Virus record (IMG/VR): IMGVR_UViG_3300033153_007620 | Span: 1 to 59,687 of that record | DNA from: a virus | Direction: 5' to 3' (one strand) | DNA length: 59,687 bases | Part shown: in pieces, positions 14,910 through 23,493 of the stretch | Layout of the letters: every line of letters starts with the position of its first letter | How positions within the stretch are numbered: position 1 is the stretch's first letter | The notes under the pieces: generated by a model | Database searches by the model: none | Told to the model about the DNA's origin: nothing | Seen by the model: only the letters and a program-made list of their open reading frames with translations | Program-made: the position numbers and the translations under genes

Positions 14910-15039
14910 TTCATTCACTTGCTATGGTGTCTACAATCAATCCACACACAAAAGTAATAGAATGGTTGATCAGAATAGAAAACGTGCAGTGGTGAAACGA
15001 TACAGAGCAAATAAGGGATATAGGAGAATAGAGAAATGA
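14906..15039 (+). other. Short overlapping frames between two genes
   Basis: A 29-codon frame (14906-14995) overlaps the previous stop as ATGA. A 25-codon, very basic frame (14962-15039, ...KRAVVKRYRANKGYRRIEK) overlaps the next start as ATGA. Neither has a clear SD. Either could be a real coupled peptide; evidence is weak. Confidence 0.25.
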
Positions 15040-15227
15040 GTAGCATGGAAGAAATATCTAAAAGAAAGTTAAAAATGACAGAAAAGCCTATTGAATGGAA
15101 TAAAGATTATCTTGAATGGTGTGAAATAATGAACCAGAAAATAAATGTTAGAGATCAGATTATATTTATGGCAGGGTATACGTTTGCATTGATAGATATA
15201 CGTGATGAACCAGAGGAATCAATATGA
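15036..15227 (+). CDS. 63-aa hypothetical protein
   Basis: SD AGGAGA. Basic N-terminus (EEISKRKLKMTEKPIEWNKDYLEW), then 'RDQIIFMAGYTFALIDIRDEPEESI'. The stop overlaps the ATG of the next gene (ATGA). No family recognised. Confidence 0.55.
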   Translation: MSSMEEISKRKLKMTEKPIEWNKDYLEWCEIMNQKINVRDQIIFMAGYTFALIDIRDEPEESI

Positions 15228-15457
15228 CAGAACAAAATGCAGTAGCGATAATGAATAATCTCCTGTTCACCATGGAAAATACTTTGAAGTACAGAGAAGA
15301 TAAGGGGGAGTCGGTGGATGTAAGTGAGTGGATGATACCGGAGGCTATGAGGATTGTACTTGATATAGCTATGGGTAAGGGTGATAACAGCGTGTTAAAT
15401 GCTGTACTGAGGCAGGGCAAGGGGGCAGAAATAAAAAAGTACTGTAAGAGATCCTAG
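15224..15457 (+). CDS. 77-aa hypothetical protein
   Basis: Coupled to the preceding gene by a 4-nt ATGA overlap. Helical (TEQNAVAIMNNLLFTMENTLKYRED; WMIPEAMRIVLDIAMGKG), ending in a basic tail. Codon use is less AT-biased than upstream. No family recognised. Confidence 0.55.
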   Translation: MTEQNAVAIMNNLLFTMENTLKYREDKGESVDVSEWMIPEAMRIVLDIAMGKGDNSVLNAVLRQGKGAEIKKYCKRS

Positions 15458-15791
15458 TAGAATGGAAGGTAACTTTCAAGATCGGATTCTCAGAGCTGAC
15501 GCATTTTTTCAAAGTATTGACTATTTGTTGACCATGACTTAAGATTAGTCAATAGGGAGAATAATTTAATGAAAGTGGTGCCATGTTACAAGGCTACAGA
15601 ACAGGTATACAGCAGGATTTGTTCATGAGAAAGTTTATAAATGGTTAGAAGAATTAAATGAATGTAGTTAATGTTTAATAAAATAGACAAATGTAGGGTA
15701 TAATGACTAATATATCCTACATTATAGCCATACTTAAGGGACTATGATTAATATATTACTCATTAAGTTATAAGATTAAAAGGAGAAACAT
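15458..15791. promoter_or_regulatory. Regulatory gap with two 8-bp dyads
   Basis: No supported gene in this gap. ATTGACTA (15516-15523) / TAGTCAAT (15546-15553) form a perfect 8-bp inverted repeat overlapping TTGACT and TTGACC -35-like words. AATGTAGG (15690-15697) / CCTACATT (15716-15723) bracket a TATAAT (15699-15704), an operator-like layout resembling that of the AT-island modules but with a different sequence. Between them two short frames in different phases spell 'MKVVPCYKATEQVYS' and 'AGFVHEKVYKWLEELNECS', possibly one broken small gene. Confidence 0.45.
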
Positions 15792-16058
15792 ATGTTTAAT
15801 AAATACAAAGCAAGAATAAAAGAATTAGAAGCAAGAATACAGGGAATGAGTGAAATAATTACTGATTTTGAACGAAATGTTTTTAAAGTGACTATGGATG
15901 AGTATTGTTCTATCATTACAAACAATTCTGATGGTAGTAATAAAGGAGGATCATCAATTGAAATTATGATTGGTGAAGTAACAAACATAATTGAAGAGGA
16001 TGCATTTGCAGGAAAGAAAATTGAATTCAGATTAAAGCACCCAAGGACTTACAGGTAA
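15792..16058 (+). CDS. 88-aa coiled-coil protein
   Basis: SD AAAAGGAG. Residues 3-30 are a coiled coil (KYKARIKELEARIQGMSEIITDFER). The C-terminal half is beta-rich (SSIEIMIGEVTNIIEEDAFAGKKIEFRLKHP). No recognised family. Confidence 0.55.
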   Translation: MFNKYKARIKELEARIQGMSEIITDFERNVFKVTMDEYCSIITNNSDGSNKGGSSIEIMIGEVTNIIEEDAFAGKKIEFRLKHPRTYR

Positions 16059-16087
16059 ATATTAGTGATTCAAATGGAGAAAAGCAA

Positions 16088-16279
16088 ATGGAAAATTCTG
16101 TGATAATTAATACAAAGTATAATGAGAATATAATTGAAATAACATCCAAAGGAACAGGGATTTTTGAAGATCACTTTGATAAAATGTTGAGGGAAATAAT
16201 AGATTTAAAAAGGAAGTCTATAAGAAAAGCTTTAATTGATTTGGGATGGGCACCTCCTGAAGAAAATGCCAAGGAATAA
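16088..16279 (+). CDS. 63-aa hypothetical protein
   Basis: SD GGAG. Strands 'SVIINTKYNENIIEITSKGTG' followed by a helix 'DHFDKMLREIIDLKRKSIRKALIDLGW'. It ends two bases before the methyltransferase start, so the two are likely translated together. Function unknown. Confidence 0.5.
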   Translation: MENSVIINTKYNENIIEITSKGTGIFEDHFDKMLREIIDLKRKSIRKALIDLGWAPPEENAKE

Positions 16280-16281
16280 AT

Positions 16282-17021
16282 ATGATATCCTGTGAAGATA
16301 ACATACTGGTTATGCACAAAATAGAAGATTCTTCCTTAGATTTCATCTACTCTGATATTCTTTATGGTACAGGAAGAGATTTCAGAGAATATACAGATAT
16401 TAAAGCAGAAATTAATACAGTATCAGAATTTTATCGTCCTAGATTTGAAGAAATGCATAGAGTATTAAAGGATACTGGAAGCATTGTTCTGCAAATGGAT
16501 AAACGAATTAATCATTGGATAAGGATATTATTAGATGAAATATTTGGGTATAATAATTTTAGGAATGAAATAACATGGTGTTATAGTGGTGGTGGAGTAA
16601 GTAAGAAAAAATACAGTTGCAAAAGTGATGTTCTAATTTGGTATAGTAAATCTTCTTCATATTATTTTTGTCCTCAGTTTATTCCTTATACTGGCAAACA
16701 GAAAGCACATCCTTATTCCAAAAATAGAGAGGAAAAAGTGCTAGGGGAAAACATCTGGAAGATTGGTGGAATGATATTAATAGTTTTGGAGGATCAACCA
16801 ATCACCCAGAAAGAAGGGAATGGGGATATCCAACACAAAAACCAGAAGCTTTAATGCAGAGAGTAGTAGATACTTGGACTAAAGAAAACGATCTGGTAGG
16901 AGATTTCTTTATGGGAAGCGGAAGTTTTCTTTCTGTAGCCCATAAAAATAATAGAAAGATCGTAGGATGTGATATTTCTAAAACAGCTTATGAAATGACT
17001 GTAAAAAGACTAGGAGAATAA
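16282..17021 (+). pseudogene. DNA amino-methyltransferase, beta class, split by a -1 frameshift
   Basis: Frame 1 (16282 to about 16745) carries the N-terminal catalytic motif IV as 'IYSDILYGTG' (usual form [DNS]PPY; here D-I-L-Y), then 'RVLKDTGSIVLQMD' and the DNA-recognition part 'NEITWCYSGGG'. It then loses sense and stops at 16854. Frame 3 picks up exactly there with 'GKHLEDWWNDINSFGGS', 'GYPTQKPEALMQRVV' and the C-terminal SAM motif I 'GDFFMGSGSFLSVAHKNNRKIVGCDIS', ending at 17021. Order IV-target-I is the beta class. The break lies at GGGGAAAAC (16744-16752), where one base is missing. No canonical slippery heptamer is present, so a mutation or an assembly error is more likely than recoding. 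Confidence 0.85.
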
Positions 17022-17022
17022 A

Positions 17023-17235
17023 ATGAGTGATTTGGTAATAATAATAATAATAATTTATATTAGTGGTATTTTAATTTGGGCAACTTTATCAGCTCTCTTC
17101 GAAGATGGGGAAACGGATATTACAAGTGCAGCATTATCTCCTCTATGGCCTTTTATTTTGCCCATTGCCATACTAGCAATGATCATTTTTATACCAGTCA
17201 TAATTGTGGAGAAATATAGAGGGAGAATAAAATGA
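17023..17235 (+). CDS. 70-aa two-helix membrane protein
   Basis: Starts one base after the methyltransferase stop, SD AGGAG. Two hydrophobic helices (LVIIIIIIYISGILIWATL; LWPFILPIAILAMIIFIPVIIV) flank an acidic loop (FEDGETD), with a basic C-terminus. Could be a small effector, or a holin-like or superinfection-immunity protein; nothing discriminates. It overlaps the next gene by 4 nt. Confidence 0.6.
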   Translation: MSDLVIIIIIIYISGILIWATLSALFEDGETDITSAALSPLWPFILPIAILAMIIFIPVIIVEKYRGRIK

Positions 17236-17450
17236 AAACACATGAATATAAAGTAACCGTACTTCATTGGGATTCTGATGACACCAAACACTATCAGGAT
17301 GTCACTTGTATAAATAAGTGTAAGATAGTTAATTGGGATGTATGGGCAAAAAAGTATGTTGAAGATAATAATTTGGCAGGTGTAGTTATTATAAATATCC
17401 AATATTTAGGAATGAGAGCGAGGATAATCAAGGAAAAAGACTGGAAATAA
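17232..17450 (+). CDS. 72-aa hypothetical protein
   Basis: ATGA coupling to the membrane protein. A small beta-rich protein (HEYKVTVLHWDSDDTKHYQDV; GVVIINIQYLGMRARIIKE). No recognised family. Confidence 0.5.
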   Translation: MKTHEYKVTVLHWDSDDTKHYQDVTCINKCKIVNWDVWAKKYVEDNNLAGVVIINIQYLGMRARIIKEKDWK

Positions 17451-17479
17451 TCCATAAATATCCCCATAATCCCATCTGT

Positions 17480-17508
17480 GTGACTATATACGAAATGTAT
17501 GGTATAAT
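17480..17508 (+). promoter_or_regulatory. Promoter for the packaging/head operon
   Basis: GTGACT (17480-17485), 17 bp, TATAAT (17503-17508). Weak -35, consensus -10. First promoter in front of the structural gene series. Confidence 0.6.
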
Positions 17509-17534
17509 AATATTATACGTTAAAGGAGAAACAC

Positions 17535-18272
17535 ATGGAAACAGAATTAACTGCCAACGAGAAGAAATCTGCTGGTGTTCAGGCGAGATGGGATAGAGAT
17601 AAACAAATAGAAGGTAGATTGGATAAAAATGATGATCGGGATAGGATGTCAAAAAAATTCAATTATACATGTTTTGACAAACTCCACTTATTTGAAAAAC
17701 AGAAACAATTTATTGTTGTTTTTATGGATGCCCCTCATTTTGGGAGAAAAGAGAATATACAAAAGGCATACCGAGAAGTGTATAATCCTTCTACCGATAA
17801 TAGTTGCCGATCAAATTCTTCTGCAATGTTGGCAAAATCTAAAATCAAAGAGGGGATACTGGCTTACCAGAAGTATAGTCTGTTGAATCACAAGATCGAG
17901 GTAACATCGGAATCTATTGAGAACCTAAGAAGGATGGCAAATTATTCTGTAACTACTTTTTATCGTAGTAATGGCGATCCTAAAGGACTGGATGAGATCG
18001 ATGCGGAGTGGTTAATTTGCATTGACTCTATTGAAGTTGATTATAAAGTAGGAAAGGATTTTGAGAAACGAATTCCTAAATATAAATTGTGTGACAGAAA
18101 AAAGGCAATGGATTCATTGCAAAAACTATTGGGTGTGAGTCAGGAGATGGAGAAGATCGAAGTATCGGTTCCAACTGGTGGGAAGAATATTATTGATAGT
18201 GTTGGAGAGAATAATAGTCAGCCAAGGATAGTATTGAATATGTCTGTTGGGAACCCTTTTAAGGAGGAATAA
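17535..18272 (+). CDS. terS: Terminase small subunit
   Basis: 245 aa, SD AAAGGAG. After a charged N-terminus, residues 50-115 fit the Terminase_2/TerS DNA-binding domain: 'EKQKQFIVVFMDAPHFGRKENIQKAY' followed by 'SSAMLAKSKIKEGI', i.e. the 'Q..F...Y......N...A' pattern. The C-terminal half (CDRKKAMDSLQKLLGV) is the usual helical oligomerisation and portal/TerL contact region. TerS recognises the packaging site and feeds DNA to TerL. An HNH gene inserted directly downstream separates it from TerL. Confidence 0.8.
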   Translation: METELTANEKKSAGVQARWDRDKQIEGRLDKNDDRDRMSKKFNYTCFDKLHLFEKQKQFIVVFMDAPHFGRKENIQKAYREVYNPSTDNSCRSNSSAMLAKSKIKEGILAYQKYSLLNHKIEVTSESIENLRRMANYSVTTFYRSNGDPKGLDEIDAEWLICIDSIEVDYKVGKDFEKRIPKYKLCDRKKAMDSLQKLLGVSQEMEKIEVSVPTGGKNIIDSVGENNSQPRIVLNMSVGNPFKEE

Positions 18273-18273
18273 T

Positions 18274-19638
18274 GTGGGAAAAAAATTAACGACAGATATA
18301 TGCATTCAACGAGCAAAAGCAATACATGGGGATGCATACAGATATGATAAGGTGGAATATTTAGGCAAAGATAAAAATATTTTGATATATTGCAATACCC
18401 ATAAGGAATATTTTTTACAAACACCTCATAATCATTGGGCAGGAAAGGGCTGTTCTAAATGTGGGCGAGAAAAACTTTCTAAAAAACTATCCTCTAATAC
18501 AGCAGAATTTATTGAAAAAGCTAAAATAATTCATGGGGAGATATACTCATATTCAAAAACAGAATATAAAAATAATAATATAAAATTAGAAATATATTGT
18601 AATATTCACAAGGAACATTTTTCACAAACACCAGCATCACATCTTAATGGAAATGGATGTCCAAAATGTGGTTTTGAAAAAATAAGATCAGATAAGCTAC
18701 TTAGTCAAGAAGAATTCATGATTAAAGCTAAAACTTTAAATGGAAGTTCTTTAGATTACACAAATACCATATATAAAAATATGATAACTCCAATCGAAGT
18801 ACATTGCCCTACACATGGTATTTTTTCACAGTTGCCTTTAAATCACCTTAGACGTAAAGGCTGTCCTTTATGTAATATAGAAGCTAAACATTTTGATAGT
18901 AGAAATAATACTGAAAGTTTTATAGGAGTATCTTCGGAAATACATAATAACAAGTATGATTACTCTTTAACAAATTATGAGTTTTCAAATAAAAAAGTTA
19001 AAATCATCTGCCCTATACATGGGATGTTTGAACAGACCCCCACAGACCATTTGGCTGGAAAAGGTTGTAAAAAATGCGGATTTGAAAAAGTATGGGATAG
19101 CAGAGGAAGAACTACTACAGAAGAGTTTATTGCAAAGGCAAAAAAAGTCCATAAGAATACTTATGACTATTCCGTATCAAAGTATGTAAAAAGTAATCAC
19201 AAGATTAAAATTATATGTAGAAAGCATGGTTTATTTGAGCAGACACCAAATAAACATCTTTGTGGTAGTGGTTGTCCAGAGTGCGCTAGAGAAAATAGAT
19301 CTGGAAAAAATAGCCCACGATATAAAGATGGTAAATCTGATATTCGACGTAAAGAGAGAAAAACACCAGAAAATGAAAAATGGGCAAAAGATGTGAAAAA
19401 ACAAAAAACATCTTGTGATTGTTGTGAGGATGTCTTTGACAAAATTACTATATCTCACGCACATCATTTAAATTCGTGGGCAGATTATCCAAAAGAAAGA
19501 TATGATTTGAATAATGGCGTAGCAATATGTGGTGTTTGTCATTGGGAATTTCACGGAAAGTATGGACATGGAGAAAATACAATGGGACAGTATTATCAAT
19601 TCAAACAGATAAAACAAATGGAGAATATCTATGGCTAA
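18274..19638 (+). CDS. HNH homing endonuclease with DUF723-type repeats, between terS and terL
   Basis: GTG start at 18274, directly after AAGGAGGAATAAT; 454 aa. Five zinc repeats of about 65 residues ('HGDxYxYxKxxY', 'ixCxxHGxFxQTPxxHLxGxGCxxC') fill residues 5-350. A C-terminal HNH domain follows, with 'CDCCEDVF', 'SHAHHLNSW' and 'LNNGVAICGVCHWEFHGKYGHG'. The HH, N and H of the His-Me finger are visible. The 3' end overlaps the TerL start by 8 nt, so it is wedged between the two terminase genes and immediately precedes the TerL intron. It could mobilise that intron in trans (inference). Confidence 0.9.
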   Translation: MGKKLTTDICIQRAKAIHGDAYRYDKVEYLGKDKNILIYCNTHKEYFLQTPHNHWAGKGCSKCGREKLSKKLSSNTAEFIEKAKIIHGEIYSYSKTEYKNNNIKLEIYCNIHKEHFSQTPASHLNGNGCPKCGFEKIRSDKLLSQEEFMIKAKTLNGSSLDYTNTIYKNMITPIEVHCPTHGIFSQLPLNHLRRKGCPLCNIEAKHFDSRNNTESFIGVSSEIHNNKYDYSLTNYEFSNKKVKIICPIHGMFEQTPTDHLAGKGCKKCGFEKVWDSRGRTTTEEFIAKAKKVHKNTYDYSVSKYVKSNHKIKIICRKHGLFEQTPNKHLCGSGCPECARENRSGKNSPRYKDGKSDIRRKERKTPENEKWAKDVKKQKTSCDCCEDVFDKITISHAHHLNSWADYPKERYDLNNGVAICGVCHWEFHGKYGHGENTMGQYYQFKQIKQMENIYG

Positions 19639-21543
19639 AAAAGATATGGCAAAAATAAATAATAATAAACCAGTAAAATTTGAGTTTAATTTATCAAAGA
19701 AACAATATTTTGCTTATTCTGTAGATGCAAATGAGATATTTTTCGGTGGTTGATTTCGGGCTACCTTTCACAGTAATGTGTCAAAATAAAAACCCTTTAA
19801 CTGCTGGAACATCCTTATAGGACAATCAGCATCCAAGCCTCTTTTAGAGGAAGGTTCAGAGATAGTCATTGTGACGTACACTACAAACTACTGGTAGTGG
19901 AAACGGGGAAACGGGGGTCTCCCATTTTGGGATGAAGATATGATCCAAACTTCTATGGTAACATAGAGCAGTTCGTAATAGAACGGGTAAGAATTGGTGC
20001 TTCTTATTGAATATAATTATCGAAAGGTAGTGGAAAAAGTCATCTTATTAGATATGCTTCTATCCTATACAGTTTAGCTGTACCGGGATTACAGACATAT
20101 CTCTTCAGAAGAACATCAAAGCAGGTACGGAGCAACCATTTATTTGGGTCCACTGGCTACATGAATGTATTGAAACCATTCATAGATGCTGGAAAAGTGG
20201 ATATAAATCAATCAGATAATAGAATTGATTTTTTCCATAAAGATGCTGAAGGAAATAGTTTACCAACAAGTTCAATATTTCTATGCCATTGTCAACATGA
20301 ATCTGATGTTGAGGTTTATCGTGGTTGTGAGATCCATTTCTTAATAATGGATGAATTGACACATTTTACATCTTATCAGTATAAAACATTGAGAAGTTGT
20401 GTGAGATTAGGTTTACAAATAGATTATAAAAAAGCACAAGAGATTTTGACTTTTTATGATAGTGAGGGATCAGTAACTGGAAAAGCCAATGCAGGTTTTT
20501 TTCCAAAAATTCTATGTGCTTCAAACCCCGGAAATGTTGGGCATCAGTGGGTAAAATCAACTTGGATTGATCCCATCCCTCCTAATGTGGTAGTTCAGAT
20601 GGAAGACTCGGAAGGAGGCGGCCGCAGGATTTTCATACCAGCCCTTTTAGAAGACAACGTTCATCTCTTACATATTGACCCCTCTTACAAAGCTAAACTA
20701 ATAGGAGTAGGAGGAGACGCTGCAAAAGCAATGTTGGACGGAAATTGGGAAATAGCTTCCGGGAGTGCAATTGCGGATGTCTGGGATAAAAGGTACAATG
20801 TAATAGCTCCATTTGATATACCCCATGACTGGACAATAGACAGAGGATTTGACTGGGGATCAGCTAAGCCATTTGCCGTAGTATATTTTGCTGAAGCAAC
20901 AGGCACATCAGCAACACTCCATAATGGAAAAACATTCACTCCTGTAGAAGGAACTGTTTTTGCTATTGGAGAAATATATGGGAATGATCCAAAAGATTCT
21001 GACCCAGATACAGGTTGTAAAGCATCGGCTAGAGAAATTGGGGCAAAAATAAAACAATATGAGGGATCTGTGGAATGGGGGCATAGAGTTGTATCAGGAC
21101 CGGGAGATGGTCAGATCTTTGAAGATAACAGATCTGGTACAGATGAATGTATAAATGATAATCTTCTAAAAGGTTATAATTCTTATGAAATAGAAGGGGG
21201 ACATGCATCTTATATTAATCAGTATACGGAAGAATTATTTACAAGAGCAGATAAATCGCCCGGATCTCGTAAGAAAGGATTAGAACTTTTACGTTCTTAT
21301 TTACTGGATGCCCATGAGAAAGTAGATTCAAAAACAGGAGATAGTATGCCCCCAGAAGAAGCAGGTATGATTTTTTTCACGAATTGTAAGAATGCTATTA
21401 GAACACTTCCCACTATCCCACGAAGTGAACGTGACCCAGAAGATGTAAACTCAGAAAGTCCAGATCACATTTATGATGTTCTTCGTTACCGTTTAGCAGC
21501 GAGCAGACCAAAATTCCAAAGACTAACCCTATTAGGGCTATAA
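19631..21543 (+). CDS. terL: Terminase large subunit, interrupted by a group I intron
   Basis: Exon 1 is 19631-19750 (40 codons, SD GGAG, ending ...DANEIFFGG). A TGA follows immediately. Exon 2 is 20023-21543 and resumes in frame with KGSGKSHLIRYASIL. Joining them gives 546 aa with a perfect Walker A, GGKGSGKS. Further motifs: Walker B 'HFLIMDE', coupling motif 'ASNPGN', and nuclease-domain aspartates in 'DRGFDWGSAKPFAVVY' and 'PDHIYDVLRY'. It is the ATP-driven packaging motor and headful/site nuclease. Without splicing only a 40-aa peptide, or an internal start at 20161 lacking the P-loop, could be made. Confidence 0.9.
19751..20022 (+). ncRNA. Group I intron in terL, ORF-less
   Basis: 272 nt. 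P1: exon end GGTGGT pairs with the internal guide GCTACC (19760-19765), giving the expected U-G pair at the 5' splice site. P4: TGCTG (19802-19806) / CAGCA (19827-19831). P5: TCCT (19812-19815) / AGGA (19819-19822). P6: CCTC (19838-19841) / GAGG (19847-19850). R- and S-like elements: GTTCAGAGATAGTC and GAAGATATGATCC. P8-like hairpin: ACTACTGGTAGT. P9: TCTATG-GTAA-CATAGA (19952-19967). P9.2: TAAGAA (19988-19993) / TTCTTA (20001-20006). Last base is G (20022). No coding capacity. Confidence 0.88.
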
Positions 21544-21558
21544 AAAGAGGTAAAATAT

Positions 21559-23373
21559 ATGGCATTTGAAAATTTATTAAGTTCTCCATTAACACAAATT
21601 AAGGAGAAAGGACAGATACTCAATTTTTCTGTTAACAATCCACATCCAGAATATTTGGAATGGACACCAATATGGAAAAAGTGTAGAGATGCAAGAGCAG
21701 GTCAACGGGCAATAAAAGCTGCTGGAACTACATATCTTCAGAAAATGAATGGGCAGGAACCACATGAGTATGAAAATTATAAAGAAAGAGCACAGTGGTA
21801 TGGGGCGACAGGAAGAACTGTAGAAAGTTATTTGGGTATGATATACAGGAAAGAGCCTCATATTGTAATCAAGGAAAGCAAAGGTTCTACAGAAGTTGTA
21901 GATAAAACTCTTCTTGATAAAGATGTTTACTATGATGTTTCATCTTCTAAAGGAAAATCTTTTAATTCTTTCTCTCGTGATATTATAGAAGATGTTATTG
22001 TAGTCAATAGAGTGGGAGTGTTAATTGATTATCCTTCGGTAGACATCAATATACTGGAAAGCATGAATCTACTAGATGCAGAAACCACAAATTATAAACC
22101 ACTACTTTCAATGTATAAAGCAGAAAGCATCATAAATTGGCATTATGAATATATTAATAATATCCCTGTTCCTGTGATGTTTGTTTTAAAAGAAGAAATT
22201 TATGATACATCATCTATGGATTCCATATCTCCTACTAAAGTAGATTCCTATAGAATATTATTTTTAGAACCTTATTATACTGAAAATGGGCAATTGAAAG
22301 GACGCTATAAGGAGATGACTTTCAGGGAAACTACTATTGAAGAACATGGTAAAAAGATACTGGTTTCTTCAGCAGATAGTATAGGATACCCTTTAAGAAA
22401 TGGGGAATATATTGATCATATTCCATTTAGTATTATGACAGATAAAGGGATAGATTTTGATGCTATAAATGATAGTATGATTTATGATTTGGCTGAAACT
22501 AATATTGGGCATTATCGTAATAGTGCTGATATGGAAAATGAATATCACATAGTTGGTTGTAAGACGGCAATATTCCCCGGATGGGATAAAAAGGTTCATG
22601 GGAATCCCAGATTGGGAGGGGCCTTGGCCTGTTCAAAAGGGTGTGAACCATATATGCTAGAAGCGAGTTCTGATAGTGGTATCTCTACAGAGATGCAGAA
22701 TAAAGAACTGCGGATGAGTGTTTTGGGGGCTGAAAGGATTAGTCAGAAAGGAAGGTATACCCCCAGTACAGCTACGGCACAGCTCAATACAGCAAGTGAG
22801 GCCTCAACACTTACCACAGCCAGTATTTTTGCAAGTGAGGCATTTTCAAAGATATTAACAGAACAATTACAATGGGATAAAGATGAAGAATATGTGGTTG
22901 AAGTAACATTAAATCAGGATTACTATAATCTTGAGATGACTGGAAGTCAGGTTTTAGAATGGATGGATGCTTATCAACGTGGGGGGATTAGTTCGCAGGT
23001 TTTCTACTCAAATTTGGAAAAGGGCGAGATTTTTCCAGTTGAGTGGGATTACCAAAAGGAACAGGATGCTATTGAAGCAGATGAGGAAAGGAGAAACAAC
23101 CTATCTGATGAAAAGTTTATTGCTTTATCGGAAAGAATATTAGAGCTTGAAGAGAAAGGTGTAAATGCCACAATTTCTACCACATCGACGGGTAATACAC
23201 TAACTTCAGTTTCTACCGCGAGTGGCGGTGCAGGACAATCTACTAGTGCAGATATAAGCTCTGGAGGACTTGCTTCGGGACAGACACGAAACAATGAAAC
23301 TCAAAACAAGGGAGGATCTGCGACTGAGGATAAAGTAGTAGCGGATGAAAAAAATGTTGCGGGAGATAAATAA
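21559..23373 (+). CDS. Portal protein (DUF4055-like)
   Basis: 604 aa, SD AAAGAGG. The N-terminal 110 residues match the DUF4055 portal family: 'YLEWTPIWKKCRDARAGQRA', 'AAGTTYLQKMNGQ', 'YKERAQWYGATGRTVESYLG' and 'IYRKEP'. The middle contains the wing/stem region and the C-terminal crown is Ser/Thr/Gly rich (residues 535-604). Portal forms the dodecameric DNA gate at the head vertex and docks TerL. It follows terL by 15 nt, the standard order. Confidence 0.85.
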   Translation: MAFENLLSSPLTQIKEKGQILNFSVNNPHPEYLEWTPIWKKCRDARAGQRAIKAAGTTYLQKMNGQEPHEYENYKERAQWYGATGRTVESYLGMIYRKEPHIVIKESKGSTEVVDKTLLDKDVYYDVSSSKGKSFNSFSRDIIEDVIVVNRVGVLIDYPSVDINILESMNLLDAETTNYKPLLSMYKAESIINWHYEYINNIPVPVMFVLKEEIYDTSSMDSISPTKVDSYRILFLEPYYTENGQLKGRYKEMTFRETTIEEHGKKILVSSADSIGYPLRNGEYIDHIPFSIMTDKGIDFDAINDSMIYDLAETNIGHYRNSADMENEYHIVGCKTAIFPGWDKKVHGNPRLGGALACSKGCEPYMLEASSDSGISTEMQNKELRMSVLGAERISQKGRYTPSTATAQLNTASEASTLTTASIFASEAFSKILTEQLQWDKDEEYVVEVTLNQDYYNLEMTGSQVLEWMDAYQRGGISSQVFYSNLEKGEIFPVEWDYQKEQDAIEADEERRNNLSDEKFIALSERILELEEKGVNATISTTSTGNTLTSVSTASGGAGQSTSADISSGGLASGQTRNNETQNKGGSATEDKVVADEKNVAGDK

Positions 23374-23381
23374 AAAAGTAC

Positions 23382-23493
23382 TTGACAAATAATGGATATA
23401 GTTTTTCATACTTATAGTATGAAAAATTAATAACTGTCTTTTTCTCGATCGAGACTGACAGTGAAAATTGTCAGGAGAGGGAGACAGATTATT
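23382..23493 (+). promoter_or_regulatory. Promoter and SD-sequestering leader, copy 1
   Basis: TTGACA at 23382-23387 follows the shared word AAAAAAGTAC; the -10 is poor (CATACT at 23407-23412). The leader folds as CTGTCTTTTTCTC (23434-23446) against GAGAGGGAGACAG (23475-23487), 13 pairs with three G-U. The SD (GGAGAGGG) lies inside the stem. An inner hairpin CTGACA (23455-23460) / TGTCAG (23469-23474) stacks next to it. A CTCGATCGAG palindrome gives an alternative pairing of the 5' arm. Related leaders are at 29927, 39393 and 43293. Confidence 0.75.

Noticed and set aside
16740-16760. Programmed -1 frameshift in the methyltransferase
   Set aside because: The zero-frame codons GGG GAA AAC do not allow the XXY-YYZ re-pairing, and no hairpin follows at the right distance.
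19761-19768. P10 pairing between CTACCTTT and the start of exon 2 (AAAGGTAG)
   Set aside because: The complementarity is perfect, but the strand overlaps P1 and lies on the wrong side of it for a standard P10, so it is not used as evidence for the splice site.
20161-21543. An independent 460-aa terminase starting at 20161
   Set aside because: That Met is residue 87 of the spliced protein; starting there would delete the Walker A motif, and there is no SD.
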